Shown: positions 21,439 through 31,890 of the stretch, in pieces
Layout of the letters: the number at the start of each line of letters is the position of its first letter
How positions within the stretch are numbered: position 1 is the first letter of the stretch
Assembly (NCBI GenBank): GCA_031213475.1
Contig: JARUPZ010000009.1
Coordinates: forward strand, 3,187,001 to 3,251,000
Source of the DNA: Nereocystis luetkeana
Taxonomy: Eukaryota; Sar; Phaeophyceae; Laminariales; Laminariaceae
Direction of reading: 5' to 3'
DNA length: 64,000 bases
Notes under the pieces: model-generated
Told to the model about the DNA's origin: nothing
Databases searched by the model: none
What the model saw: the letters and a program-made list of their open reading frames with translations, nothing else
Position numbers and translations under genes: made by a program

Positions 21439-22309
21439 AGTCTTACTACCATAGGAATATCAACGATCGCCATATCTTCCAGGGCTGTCTGACACAAAAA
21501 GGTGCAGCACGGCTATGATACCCCGTCTCTGATAATTGCGGAGGGTATTGCTCATGAAGGGTATACAGCAAAAACCAGTTACGTTAATAACAAGTAGAGC
21601 CTATTCTGCCTCGAGGAAAACAAAACCAGGAGAAAACAAAGTATGACTGCATCTCTCCATACGCCACCGACTGAAGAACACGAGAAACCGAGCTCTCAGC
21701 CTATGCTGAGTACGAGCAAGAGAACTAGGACGCAGGGACAGCGTGCGGTTCACGACCTGCTCTGACTCTAACTAACACCTACAAAAAAATATTCGACCGA
21801 ACAATATCTGGCTAGACTTCCGCTTAGTCTCTCGTACGGTAGCTTGAAGGGGCCGTACTGCTCCACCGAGGAAGTCCGTCAGGATCTGCAGCGGTCTAGC
21901 GACAGTGCCACGAACATCGAGCTTCAGACTAGGTAGGGAGGGAACCTTGCGCGGTCCGTCTGGTGGCCTGCTCGCTTCAATGACCGCGTGGGGTGGTGGT
22001 GTTGTTTTTTCTTCTTAACCCCGACGCCGGGGAGTTCATCCTTCAGGCGGGACGGCTACATCACCACAGCAGAGAGGCTGGCCACATCGTGGGTATGCAT
22101 GCACGACAGGAATGATGAGAGTGTCGGCGTGGGTTGGGACGGCTGCACCCAGCTAACGGAAACCAAGGCGCGTACCGGGCTACGAAACGGAGAGCCACTT
22201 TCGCCATAGAGAAGAGAAATAATCAGAATAAAAATAGGAGGCGGCGACGAGCCTCACGTTGGCTGGCAACAAAAGCAGCACGCGAGGCTCGTAGGAGACA
22301 GAAGGGGGC

Positions 22310-22556
22310 ACTTGTGGCGGTAACGCCCTACAATGTGCGTACCCTTGCTGTAAAGGGGAAAAACGGGTACGGGCATGACGGGTGTGTACTGGCGAAGGGT
22401 CGGCAACTCGGCTGTGACGTCATTGGCCTGCAGAAAACTCGGCGGTCCGGCAGCCCGACGTTCCTTGCGGCACGTTATCGCGTTTTCTGTTCAGGACAGG
22501 AAAAAACAGCGACCGGCAAGGGCTGTACGGAGTAGGCCTAGATGTCATGGAATCGT
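22310..22556 (+). pseudogene. LINE endonuclease N-terminal fragment with altered catalytic motif
   Basis: Frame from about 22316 reads NVRTLAVKGKNGYGHDGC, then LGCDVIGLQKTRRSG. In this endonuclease fold the LQE motif supplies the metal-binding Glu; here it reads LQK. The fragment ends after YGVGLDVMESLC-like sequence and is then joined, by deletion of most of the domain, to the pre-RT linker. It can no longer nick DNA. Confidence 0.75.
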
Positions 22557-23420
22557 TGTGCAGTAAGCGAGGAGCGGACAGTTATTAGGGACGAGGATGG
22601 CACGCTCTTACGGGATATGGTGCGAATTCCTGAACAGTGCGCGGGGCTTTACCACAAACTCTTGAACACGAAGTCCATAAACTCGATCCCACGATCATCG
22701 ACCTCTTGCCACCGCTACCGCCTAAACTGTCGCTTGAAGATGAACCATCCATAGACGAGATTACAGAAGCACTTAGGGGGGTGTCAGATTGGAAAGCTGT
22801 CGAGCAAGATGGTCTCCCGGCCGAACTCCTGAAAATCGACCACTCGTCATTCGCCCAGTGCTTTCACAACATCTTGTCACTGTTTGGTTAACAAGAGAAG
22901 CCCCCCAGCGATTGAAAGGTGCGATCATCAAGGTCCTTCACAAAAAGAAGGACCGAACTGACTTCAACAAGTACCGAGGGATTTCGCTTGTTGCCCACGC
23001 AGGTAAAGTTGTGTTGAAAGTTGTCGCGTCCCGACTCAGCAAACCTACTGCGAGACCGAGGAACTACTCCATGAGGAAAAGTGAGGCTTCCGCCCCGCAC
23101 GATCACCGATTGATATGTTGTTCATCGTGCGCTGGTTGCGAGAGCTCGGACGACAGAGCAAAATTCCCTTACACGTGTGCTTCATCGATCTGCAGAAAGC
23201 GTACGACTCTGTCGACCGAGAGCTGTTATGGAAGGTACTCACACGCTTTGGCGTACCAACCAAGATGCTGAGAATGATCCGTAATTTCCATGATGGCATG
23301 CTGGCTCGCGTGCGTACTGATGACGGCGAGCACTCGAAATGGTTTGATGTCATGCAGGAGCTGCGGCAAGGCTGTGTACTATCACCGTTACGGTTCAACT
23401 TATTCTTCGCTGCTGCGTAA
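22557..23420 (+). pseudogene. LINE reverse transcriptase, plus-strand copy 2, N-terminal half
   Basis: Shows VIRDEDGTLLRD and [20 protein letters not shown] (22700-22800), [20 protein letters not shown] (about 22950), then after a frame change [17 protein letters not shown] sequence, [17 protein letters not shown] (about 23180-23230) and [13 protein letters not shown] (about 23360). Catalytic Asp retained; several frame changes and an altered stretch near 23040-23110. Confidence 0.88.
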
Positions 23421-23468
23421 CACGTCTCACTAGAAAGCTTCCGCCAAGACGAAGCCATCGTAAGGGAT

Positions 23469-24320
23469 TTGGTCCAACTCAGTGACGCTGGAGTAGTTCG
23501 AACAGAGAGGAAGGAGCTGTTGGCGAGCGTGCGAAGGGCTGTATGGGGAATGTTTTACGCCGATGACGTAAGAATTGTCTCGGAGTCTGCTGAAGGGCTC
23601 GCGAAAATGATGACAGTCATCGTGACTGTCTTCGAAGCAACAGGCCTCACGGTGCCGAAAAAGAAGACGGAGACAATGCTCCTACAAACACCAGACCAGA
23701 CAACCCACGCACCACCGCTTGGCATAGGAGCGGCAGGCCAGAGGTATGAGCAGACGACCCAGTTATTATACCTAGGCGGCATTTTCCACGAAAGCGCGGA
23801 CCTGTCGCTCGAAATCGACCGACGGATCCGCCGCATGCGCGCATGCCCCTAACGGTTCGGCCCGGAGTTGTATGATAGTACGACCGGCCCCCCTGGCCCT
23901 CCAGTCCGAATGCTGAAGCCCGACGTGTTTAAGACACTGCGGTACAGGTGTGTGACGTGGACTCTCAGAGCTCAACATTTTGCCAAGCTTCGAACGGCTC
24001 ACCACAAGGTCCTGTTGCGAGCCATTGGCTTCCAGCGCCGACTTCGTACTGACCATGCCACCTTCTGGTACGCGAAGACCCTCAGGATGGCACGTTGCGA
24101 GAGCGTCGAAACGACCATTCCTAAACGGCGGCTCTTCGTGGCACGGCAAACCAAGGAGCGATTACTCAGTCGGGTGATGTTCGGGACGATAGCTGGTGGG
24201 GAGAAGCCGAGACCAGGCGGACAGTGTAAGACTTGGCATAGATGCATAATCGAAGACCTTACGGACTTCCGAGCCGCCGAAAGGAAAACGGAAGTTGCCC
24301 CCTTGGTGTTTGGAGTTTAG
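23469..24320 (+). pseudogene. LINE RT C-terminal half with YADD box and post-RT region
   Basis: Frame 23469-23850 carries the active-site box in GMFYADDVRIVSESAEG and continues to YLGGIFHESADLSLEIDRRI. The frame at 23868-24320 holds the post-RT segment (TLRYRCVTWTLRAQHFAKLR, FGTIAGGEKPRPGGQCKTW), ending in a stop after APLVFGV. Divided by a stop at 23851. Confidence 0.85.
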
Positions 24321-24998
24321 ATGGCGTTGTGGTCCACTGCGGCCAGAAAGGCGGGGAAGTGGTACCGGGGGATCATTGAAGCAGCGAACGGTTCATGGTG
24401 AAGTGGCACGAGGCTGAGATGAGAAGGCACGGCCGCGCATCCGTCGTGGATGGTGTCCAAGGGAATGGGTTTAGGGGGGGGGCAACAGGAGAAGCGGGAG
24501 GAAACCCGACCAAGGGAATGCGGGGAGGGGGGGAACACGAGGACTAGAAGGGAAACTGCGGTAGACGAAAGTAGGAAGGAGATTGCAGACAAGGTAGCAA
24601 GGCACCAGGCCGATTAGGACGTAGAAAATGATCATACTACTAGAGCCACCACTGTCGCAGCTAGTTCGAACGTGGTCTTTCCTTGTCTACTCTCTTTGTT
24701 TTGTTTTTTTTTTCTTGCCCCGATTCCCCGTGATTTTTATTTCATTTCTTTCTCTTCCTAGTTTTATTGATATGCCGCATTGAAGGAGTTGTGTGGTGTT
24801 GTGGGATGACGAACCTGCTCTGCTCGTTTCGTATTGTCTGACGTCAAGAGGCTGGACATAGTTGACGAACGCAGGGTTGAGACGGCAGCCTGGGTAGCAA
24901 GGTACCAGGCGGATTAGCAGGGGGAACCTGGCTATACTACTTGTACCCCTAACTGATGCCGCCACCTGGAGGGTGCTTTGGGCTTTGGTCTGCCTGTT

Positions 24999-25140
24999 AT
25001 TGTGCCTTTGTTATTTTTTCCTTGGTTCTCTGTCTTACTCTGTCTACAAGCAGTGGTGTTTTGGTTATTGTGCCTTTGTTATTTTTTCCTTGGTTCTTTG
25101 TCTTACTCTGTCTACAAGCAGTGGTGTTTTGGTTATTATT
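24999..25140 (+). repeat. Two-copy tandem repeat in the LINE 3' UTR
   Basis: Two units of about 70 bp, each with TATTGTGCCTTTGTTATTTT, TCTACAAGCAGTGGTGTTTT and an intervening CTTGGTTCT block. The other LINE ends carry one unit. Confidence 0.85.
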
Positions 25141-25552
25141 ATTATTTTTTTTTGCAGCTCGTTCTTTTTCAAGTAAGTGTTGACCACCTCGCCTGGGAGG
25201 GGGGTGCGGCACGACAGATTGTTTCTATTATATTTTTCATTTATTTTCTTCATTTTGTTCAATTTGGCTTCTTTGTATTTGTTTTCTCTTCTACTTTTTT
25301 CTTTGGTTTCTTCATTTCATAGAATGTGTAGGTTGTGCCTGTCGTATCCAGTATGATAACACGGCATTGCATTTCCCACTGTTGAGCTTGTTGCATACCA
25401 GGTACCTGGTACGTGGCAACGTGGTATTTCTCGGTGGGTGTGTTTTCGCATCAAATCGTTCTTTCTATCCGTCGACATCCAGCACAACCAGTGTCCGTGC
25501 CTATTCTTCGATCCTGGAAGTGATACAAGTTCTGTGGTCACAAAGTTACGTC

Positions 25553-25892
25553 ACTTTTTGTTTTTTGTTTTTCTCATCCCATTTATTATCTTCGCACATC
25601 TTCTTCTCTCTCTCCTTCCAACTTGTAACTCAGATCCGGGGTCACGTAGCAGGTTCGTCTCCCCCCTTCCCGCCGCGGTACGTGCCTTAATTTTTATCGC
25701 GAGAAGATTTCAGCCTTTTCTTCCCTCGTCGACTCGCATCGAATTGTGCCTGCCCACGCTGCAAGGCGCTCTCAACAATTGAATCCATTTTTATTTTCGC
25801 AAATAAAGTGAAAGTCCGACCCACCTGGGGCTCGAATCCAGGACTCAAACAAGTAGAAGTCGAGGTTAATCACTTGAACCACCGGGGCGACC
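25553..25892 (-). mobile_element. SINE copy 5, full length, minus strand
   Basis: Head with A box at about 25880-25869 (minus) and B box, complete body, T-rich run at 25553-25572 corresponding to the A tail. It is inserted in the 3' UTR of LINE copy 3. Confidence 0.92.
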
Positions 25893-26402
25893 GGCTACTG
25901 AGATACTACGTTGCCACGTATGCAGTAAGCACTGCAGTGGGCAATGCGATGCCACGTCATCATACTAGATACGACAGGCACGACATACACATTCTATGAA
26001 TTAGAGAAATGAAAGGAAACAATCAAAGAGAAAACAAAAACCAAGTAGACAAATCGGAAGAGAAGAAGAGAAAATGAATGCAAAAACTGGAAGAAACAAT
26101 CTGTCGTCCCCCACCTCCCCGTAGGCGAGGTAGCAAACCCTTGAAAAATAACGAGCTGGAAAAAAGAAGATAGCAAATACATCACTGCTTGTGAACAGAG
26201 AAAGGCAATGAACCAAGGAAAAAAAAAAAAAAAATGGGAAACACCAAGCAGACCAATGCCCAAAGCACCCTTGGGCCTAATCTTTTAAGACGAGCGAAGC
26301 GAGTCGTAACTCGGACTGGGAAATCGAGCGTAGCGAGGTATTAAGACGGCCGCAGGCCGAAAATGTTTTGACTAAGTCGCGCGAATTTCTATCGTCTTAA
26401 TC

Positions 26403-26475
26403 CATATTTTGCGTCTTAGACTCGTCTTAGCGCGCCTTAGACACGTCTTAGATTCGTCTTGGCACGTCTTAGGTT
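26403..26475 (+). repeat. Left subterminal CGTCTTAG repeats of hAT1 copy 1
   Basis: Six to seven degenerate 10-14 bp units with CGTCTTAG or CGTCTTGG. The mirror cluster (CTAAGACG, CCAAGACG) is at about 28932-29003. Subterminal arrays of this type are known transposase-binding sites in hAT elements; that role is inferred here. Confidence 0.75.
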
Positions 26476-27229
26476 CGTATATAGGCACGTCTAAGCTCTT
26501 GGCAGTACTATAGCAAGAATTATGTCGAAAACTAACAGTTAGCTACTTCAACGAGGCACAGGTACAGCAATACAGCAACCACACAACAACGTAGAGCGCC
26601 AGGAAATACGGCAATAATCCAAGTATCATCAAGCTACCGGTCGGTACCTGATAAGTGCGATTAATACGTATAATGATGGACGAACAGTATTATTACGTAC
26701 CTGGTACTCCTACGTAGTAGTTCCTCGTTTGTTGTTGGCATTTGACGTGACGCACAGCAGTACATATTTAAATACCAGGTATCTATATATATGTGTATTT
26801 GTTCGTACATTCATTCGTACATGCGTGCCCATGTTCGAACTGAAAGCTCCGAAATCGCATTGCGAATAGAAGGCACCAGGTACCTGGTTTTATTACGTCG
26901 TTTGTTTTCTACGAGGACGAATATCATATCGTCAGCAGCCGTGGATACCAACAAACTCAGATATAATTTTTCACATATTGATAGTGCTAATAGAAGTAAT
27001 ATTAATATTAATTGCAACCTACGAAGCCACCAACGGAAAAAAGAAAGTCTAAGGAGATAACTGCTGTATTTGTCCTAAAATATGTCGTTCAAAGAACGAC
27101 ACGTTGCTACCGGTGGAGCAAACACTATTAATTTTATAACAATAGTAACTGCCCTGCCCACCGAGCAAAGAAAGAGAGCAGTTGTTGTCCTACGTTGGGC
27201 GTCCCAAATAAGGCATTATGTCACCTATA

Positions 27230-28410
27230 GATCTACATACTTAGATCACAACCCCTGAGCGTGCTCGGTTGGTGCATCCCTGGCCTCCCAGAGCTGCCAC
27301 TTCCTCACCGCCTCCTTTCATTACTTGCCGGACCTTTCCAGCAGTTCTTTGTTTTCTCGGATATTTCTTCCTTTTTTCTTCGTTTCGTGTGCGTGCGTGT
27401 TCTCCGAGCACGGCATCGCGGGAGGATCCGGCACCGTCGCGGGTGTCAGCGGGTACTGGCGGGTAGAGGGGGGGTAGCAAGGAGCGCGGTCGCCGCTTTC
27501 GTGCCTAGGCGTCGCGTGTGCCTCGAGACACGAGGGATGCATGAACGGGCTTTGTCTGGCTTTTATTTAGGATTGTTGATAGGGTATGTACGAGTTTTGA
27601 AGGTCGTTCGGGAGGGCAAGATAATATTCAAGCGGTGCTTATTTTTGCGACCACGCTTAAGTTGAAAGAGGGAGCTGTGCAGTTTAACACCAACGTTATC
27701 GAGCTGGCGAACGGCCGCCACGGTGAGCACCGGGCTTCACGCGAGGCGGGCGACGGGGCTGATTGTGGCAGAGAGTGACAAAAGCTTTTCCCAGACCGAA
27801 CCGGTAGCGAGGTGGTCGCGAGAGGGGCGGGCGGCGTACGAGGCTGAGAGAGAAGCTCTTCTGTGCGATTTTTTTTTTTCTTCTTTTCGACCGGGTGTAA
27901 GGTCTTCCAATCAGGCGGGAATATATTACACGAGAGGGGACGGGGATTTGTTTTCCTTTCCGAGATTTCGTTTTTATTTTCATTGTTTTCGCTGCTGTCT
28001 GTGCCGTCCTGTGCTTTCGCTTTCTTCGTACATACAGACATAGAGCATAACGAAAGAAGAAAATAAGAACAGACAGTAGTACCCGACCTGGGGTATGCAC
28101 GCACGTCCGACATCCGCGACGCGAAGCGTTTATGTGGCATCCAAGCTGACGTCGGGCCTGTTTTTTCCTGAAGCATGGCGGCGGGACTCTTGGCAATATG
28201 AAGTCGCCGGTTGCAAGTTGAGTATCAACTATGTAATCAGTCGAACTCACAGCTGACGTATTCATTATTTAAAAAAAAATTACGATCCTTGAAAACTAAA
28301 CTCAATCGTGGACCTCTGTTCGCTTCGCATAATTTGATGTACTTTTTTCCTTCCTGAGCGAGCGTAGCAGGCGGCGTAGGCCACCCGCGGAGCGAAGCGC
28401 CTTGTAGTAT
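27230..28410. other. 1.2-kb segment present only in hAT1 copy 1
   Basis: Copy 2 passes directly from GGCATTATGTCACCTATA to a TACCACGGTATATA block, whereas copy 1 has 1.2 kb of extra GC-richer sequence between them. No TIR, target duplication or domain was recognised. It could be a later insertion, or original cargo lost from copy 2. Several overlapping frames up to 189 codons occur on the minus strand, without recognisable similarity. Confidence 0.55.
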
Positions 28411-28931
28411 CATACTGATGTACCACGGTATATAGCAATAATCGCAAAAAATACAGAGAAAACGAACAGCAGGAGGAGAGTAGTCGCCCTGAAGTATACC
28501 ATCAGGACGCAATTATGTTTTTGCAATACCAAGCACCAGTATATATTACGACGTTAATAACCAACACAACTTGAAACAAAAAACAGAGGTAAAGGGTAGC
28601 AGTATTCCTCAGGTAGTATGTCGAAATAAATTGGAGTGGACCTTCCCCCAACCGAACTGCCAAGTAGTGGGGAGAGAGGATACAGATCATGTTTTGTTTT
28701 TCATATTAAAATAAAACCTAATGCTATCCACGAAAATACGGAGGACCGGGTTCGATGTCCCCGGTGCCAGGGAAGAAGAGCGCATGGAGGCCCGAAAAAA
28801 GAAGGTCCGAAAGAAGCAAGTTGAAGCAGTCGATTTATATGCAGTCCTCGCTGTGTTTCCGCCTATTTCCACAGCTAGCTCGCTATGGTCGTGTCGACCC
28901 CCTAAGACGCCTCGACCGGCGTCTGGTGCAT

Positions 28932-29003
28932 TCTGAGACGAATCTAAGACGTGCTAAGACGAATCTAAGCGTGCCAAGACGAATGTAAGACGTGCCAAGA
29001 CGC
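28932..29003 (-). repeat. Right subterminal CTAAGACG repeats of hAT1 copy 1
   Basis: Mirror of the left cluster: alternating CTAAGACG, CCAAGACG and GTAAGACG motifs. Together with the left cluster the ends can pair over about 200 nt with gaps. Confidence 0.75.
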
Positions 29004-29658
29004 GATATAGCGAGTATGACGGGGCTCTCTCTGAGAAACGGATTAAGACGTATTTTAAAACACGTCTTAGAAGGTTGGGCCTAAGCACCCTCCAGGTGGC
29101 GGCAGAAGTTTGTGGTACGAGTAGTATAGCCAGGTTCCCCCTGCTAATCCGCCTGGTACCTCGCTACCCAGACTTCCGTCTCCACCCTGCGTTGGTCAAC
29201 TATGCCCAGCCCCTTGGCGTCAGACAATACGAAACGAGCAGAGCAGGTTCGTCATCCCACAACGCCTCACGACTCCTTCAGTACGGCTTATCAATCAGGA
29301 TGAGAGAGAAAAAACTACAATGAAAATCACGAAGAGTCAGCGCAAGAAAGAAAAATTCAAGACAAAAAGAGAAGACAAGGGAAGACCGCGTTCGAACCAG
29401 CTGCACCAACCAGTTGGTGGCAGTAGTAGTATGGTCATGTTCTACTTCCTAGTCGGCCTGGTGCTATGCTACCCTGTCTGCCATCTCCTTCCTACTGTCG
29501 TCTACCGCAGTTTCCCTTCTCCTTCTCCTCTTCCCCCCCCTCTCCGCATTCCCTTGGTCGAGCTCTCCGGCACTTCTCCTGTTGCCCCCTCCACCCCCAT
29601 TCGCTTGGACACCATCCACGGCGGATGCGCGGCGCTGCCTACTCATCTCAGCCTCAGC

Positions 29659-29790
29659 CTGTGGCGTAGCTTTGTGACCACAGAACTTGTATCTCTTCTA
29701 AGATTGAAGAATCGGCACGGACACTGGTTGTGTTGGATATCGAAGAGTACGAAAACAACGGTTTAGTGTGAACGACACACACACACACCG
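29659..29790 (+). mobile_element. LINE copy 2, displaced 3' end with CA tail
   Basis: Begins GTGGCGTAGCTTTGTGACCA, continues AATCGGCACGGACACTGGTT and ends GTGTGAACGACACACACACA. It is the missing end of the plus-strand LINE interrupted at 25432. Confidence 0.75.
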
Positions 29791-30032
29791 TTGGACTGCT
29801 TTACGGGACATATGCCTTGATTTGAACAGACCCGGCACTCCTATAACGGATATCCTACGTATTGACCACATCAAAATTGGTCTAACCCGGAAGCTGAACT
29901 ACCGCAGCAGTGTAAGCAGTATAAGTTACTGCCTTTACTTTTCGGTTCGCCGTTTGGTCGTTTCACCGCTCTTTGGTTTCGCTTGTTTCGTATGTATGTG
30001 TGTGTGTCGTTCAGATTAAACCGTTATCTTTA

Positions 30033-31890
30033 TAATGAGGCGAGCGAGCGAAGCGATCCTTTTTTAACTTGGTTTTCAACCAAGGAGAAAAATGCCTCTT
30101 CACAACGGCTCGGGTACGAGTGTAGGGTGCCATGTCTGTATGTGTGTGAGTAAGTTGGTGTGTGTAATTCAACATTTTTTTGGTTCATCTTTCACCACCG
30201 CGCTCGACGCACACGCCACCAAATCCAGTCCTGGTGTGCGGGCTCTGTGCACGCACACACACGCAAGACACTTTCTCGTCCTGGTGGGGTGGAAAAAAGT
30301 TCACAGTTCGTCGAGCTAGGTGCGGCAACGTGTGTGTGTAGGCACATGTCTGTGTTGGAATGTGTTCAAAATACAAAACCATCACGTTTTTTTGTGCCTG
30401 TGCCAACAGCAGGCAGACTGGGCCTATCTACAGCAGGCAGACTGGGCCTGTCCACAGCAAGCAGACTGGGCCTGTCCACAGCAGGCAGACTGGTCCTATC
30501 CACACCAGGAAGATTGGGCCTGTCCGCAGCACTCCACAGCAGGCAGACTAGGTCTGTCCACAGCATGCAGACGGCTTTGGTTTTTCAGCTCTTTCTTCTA
30601 CCTACGGAATAACTAACGAAACCCAACTACGAGTAGTCATAGACAGGCAGACTTCGCCTGTCTGTCCACACCTTCGTTCGGGCCATGTGCTGCAGGTGAT
30701 ATTGTCAGGCCTACCCTCCTACTGACGAGGGGACGAAGAAATAAGAGAAGACCTGCTGTAGATGTTGTACAGCAGTCAGTAGTAGTGGTGGCACCTGCTA
30801 CGAGAACCTCTGTTGGATACATGTCTGTCATATTCAGGTACCAGTACCAGGTAGTAGATATTTCGTCTTACAAATTATGGGGTGGAATCTGGAACCACAG
30901 ACACAACATCGAGTACGGTGTACAAAGGGCTCAAGGGTTAAACCGACACAAGCCGAGCGTACTGCGACGCTGACCCTTGCCTCGTGGATCCTACTGCTGC
31001 TACTGCTGCTGCTGTTTTGCTGCTGGAGAAGCTCTGATGAATATGTTGCAAAGCAGCAGTAGTTGTGGCACCTACTACGAGAAGCTCTTGTTGGGCATGC
31101 CAAGTTCGTGTTGCCTCGAAGATATTATGCCGACATTCGAGGTGGGAAGCAGGAAACATAATAAAAAAACGAGTGCAGGGTACGTACTACGTTTGTGTAT
31201 ATGTACGCGTACAAAGGGTGCAAGGGTGAGACCGACAAGCCGAGCTTACGGCGACGCTGAGCCTTGCCTCGTGTGTCCTACTGCGACTGCTGCTGCTGTT
31301 ACGGCGCGGAAGGCGCACTGCTGCTGTAGATGTCGTACATTAGTCCAAGTAAAATTATGGTGGCACCTGTTACGAAAAAGCTCTTTCTGTTGGACAAAAC
31401 ATGTGAAATGCAGGGTTTTCGTCCTCAACCTATTTTTGTGTTGAACTTCAACCAGAAAACACTGCTGGATAAAACATGTCGAGTAAGTGTAGTGTGTTCT
31501 TGACTCTTTCTACCCGTCGACAACCAGCACCACAAGCAGTGTCCGTGCCGATTCCTCAATCCCTGAGCGAGAGATACAAGTTCTGTGGTCACAGCAGTGC
31601 AGATTTCGTCTTCAAATTAGTGTGCCGGATTTCGAGGTGGAAACCAGGATACACACGACAAAATCCAGTACTTGTTCACATATCAAAAGCAGGAGAGGCC
31701 AAGAACATTTTCGAAAATCATTGAGATGTACCCACGACGGCGTACAGCAGTAGTCCAGTAGTACGTACGAGGTATATCTTCCTTCGTGCTCGTTCGTTCA
31801 GCAGAACAATACAAAATAATCCGTATGCGCCCAGCATGATGCATTCGCAGATATGACTACTGCAGGTATTACCGAGGTCGCGCCTCATTA
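30033..31890 (+). mobile_element. TIR element F, copy 1 (1.86 kb)
   Basis: Ends TAATGAGGCG (30033) and CGCCTCATTA (31881-31890) are a perfect 10-bp inversion; TA may be the target duplication. Just inside the left end is CTTGGTTTTCAACCAAG, a hairpin, after GCGAGCGAGCGAAGCG. The interior includes a 24-bp minisatellite, CTG-rich stretches and blocks found again, inverted, at 59183-63768. No transposase is seen. Confidence 0.7.
30395..30575 (+). repeat. 24-bp minisatellite in element F
   Basis: Six to seven units based on CAGCAGGCAGACTGGGCCTG plus TCCA. One frame reads QQADWACP repeatedly, but neighbouring frames are also open. Counterpart with more variation at 63215-63400 (complement). Confidence 0.88.

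Larger units (their letters stand above)
20088..21660 (-). mobile_element. Element E, copy 2, interrupted
   Basis: Parts at 20088-20370 and 21441-21660 align to consecutive parts of copy 1. The 1.07 kb between them holds MITE J copy 1 and TIR element G copy B. It is truncated at the (AAC)n side. Confidence 0.75.
21665..25432 (+). mobile_element. APE-type LINE, plus-strand copy 2, main part
   Basis: Contains, in order, a possible 5' UTR (21665-22290, no coding identified), the endonuclease start (22310-22556), RT (22557-23420), the region after it (23469-24320) and 3' UTR to 25432. A large internal deletion fuses the endonuclease start to the pre-RT linker. The 3' UTR stops at GTGGTATTTCTC and resumes at 29659 beyond an inverted LINE insertion. 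The 5' boundary is uncertain. Confidence 0.85.
26272..29083. mobile_element. hAT-like non-autonomous element, family hAT1, copy 1 (2.81 kb)
   Basis: TIRs: left TGGGCCTAATCTTTTAAGAC, right (other strand) TAGGCCCAACCTTCTAAGAC. An 8-bp target duplication AGCACCCT flanks it (26264-26271 and 29084-29091). The unoccupied version of the target is present in the LINE 3' UTR at about 24962-24985 (complement). 8-bp duplications and TAGGC-type ends fit the hAT superfamily. Clusters of CGTCTTAG/CGTCTTGG motifs lie inside both ends. No transposase-like frame exists, so it must have moved in trans. Interior shares long blocks with copy 2. Confidence 0.85.
25433..29658 (-). mobile_element. APE-type LINE, minus-strand copy 3, nested in copy 2
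   Basis: On the minus strand it runs from the last part of ORF2 (29658-29400) through 3' UTR to a GTG-rich end at 25433. It is 5'-truncated. It contains a hAT-like element (26272-29083) and SINE copy 5 (25553-25892). Joining its flanks restores the 3' UTR of LINE copy 2: ...GTATTTCTC at 25432 and CTGTGGCGTAGC at 29659. Confidence 0.8.

Noticed and set aside
27628..28265. Genes for 182- and 189-codon minus-strand frames within hAT1 copy 1
   Set aside because: They overlap in different frames, lack recognisable domains and lie in a segment absent from copy 2.
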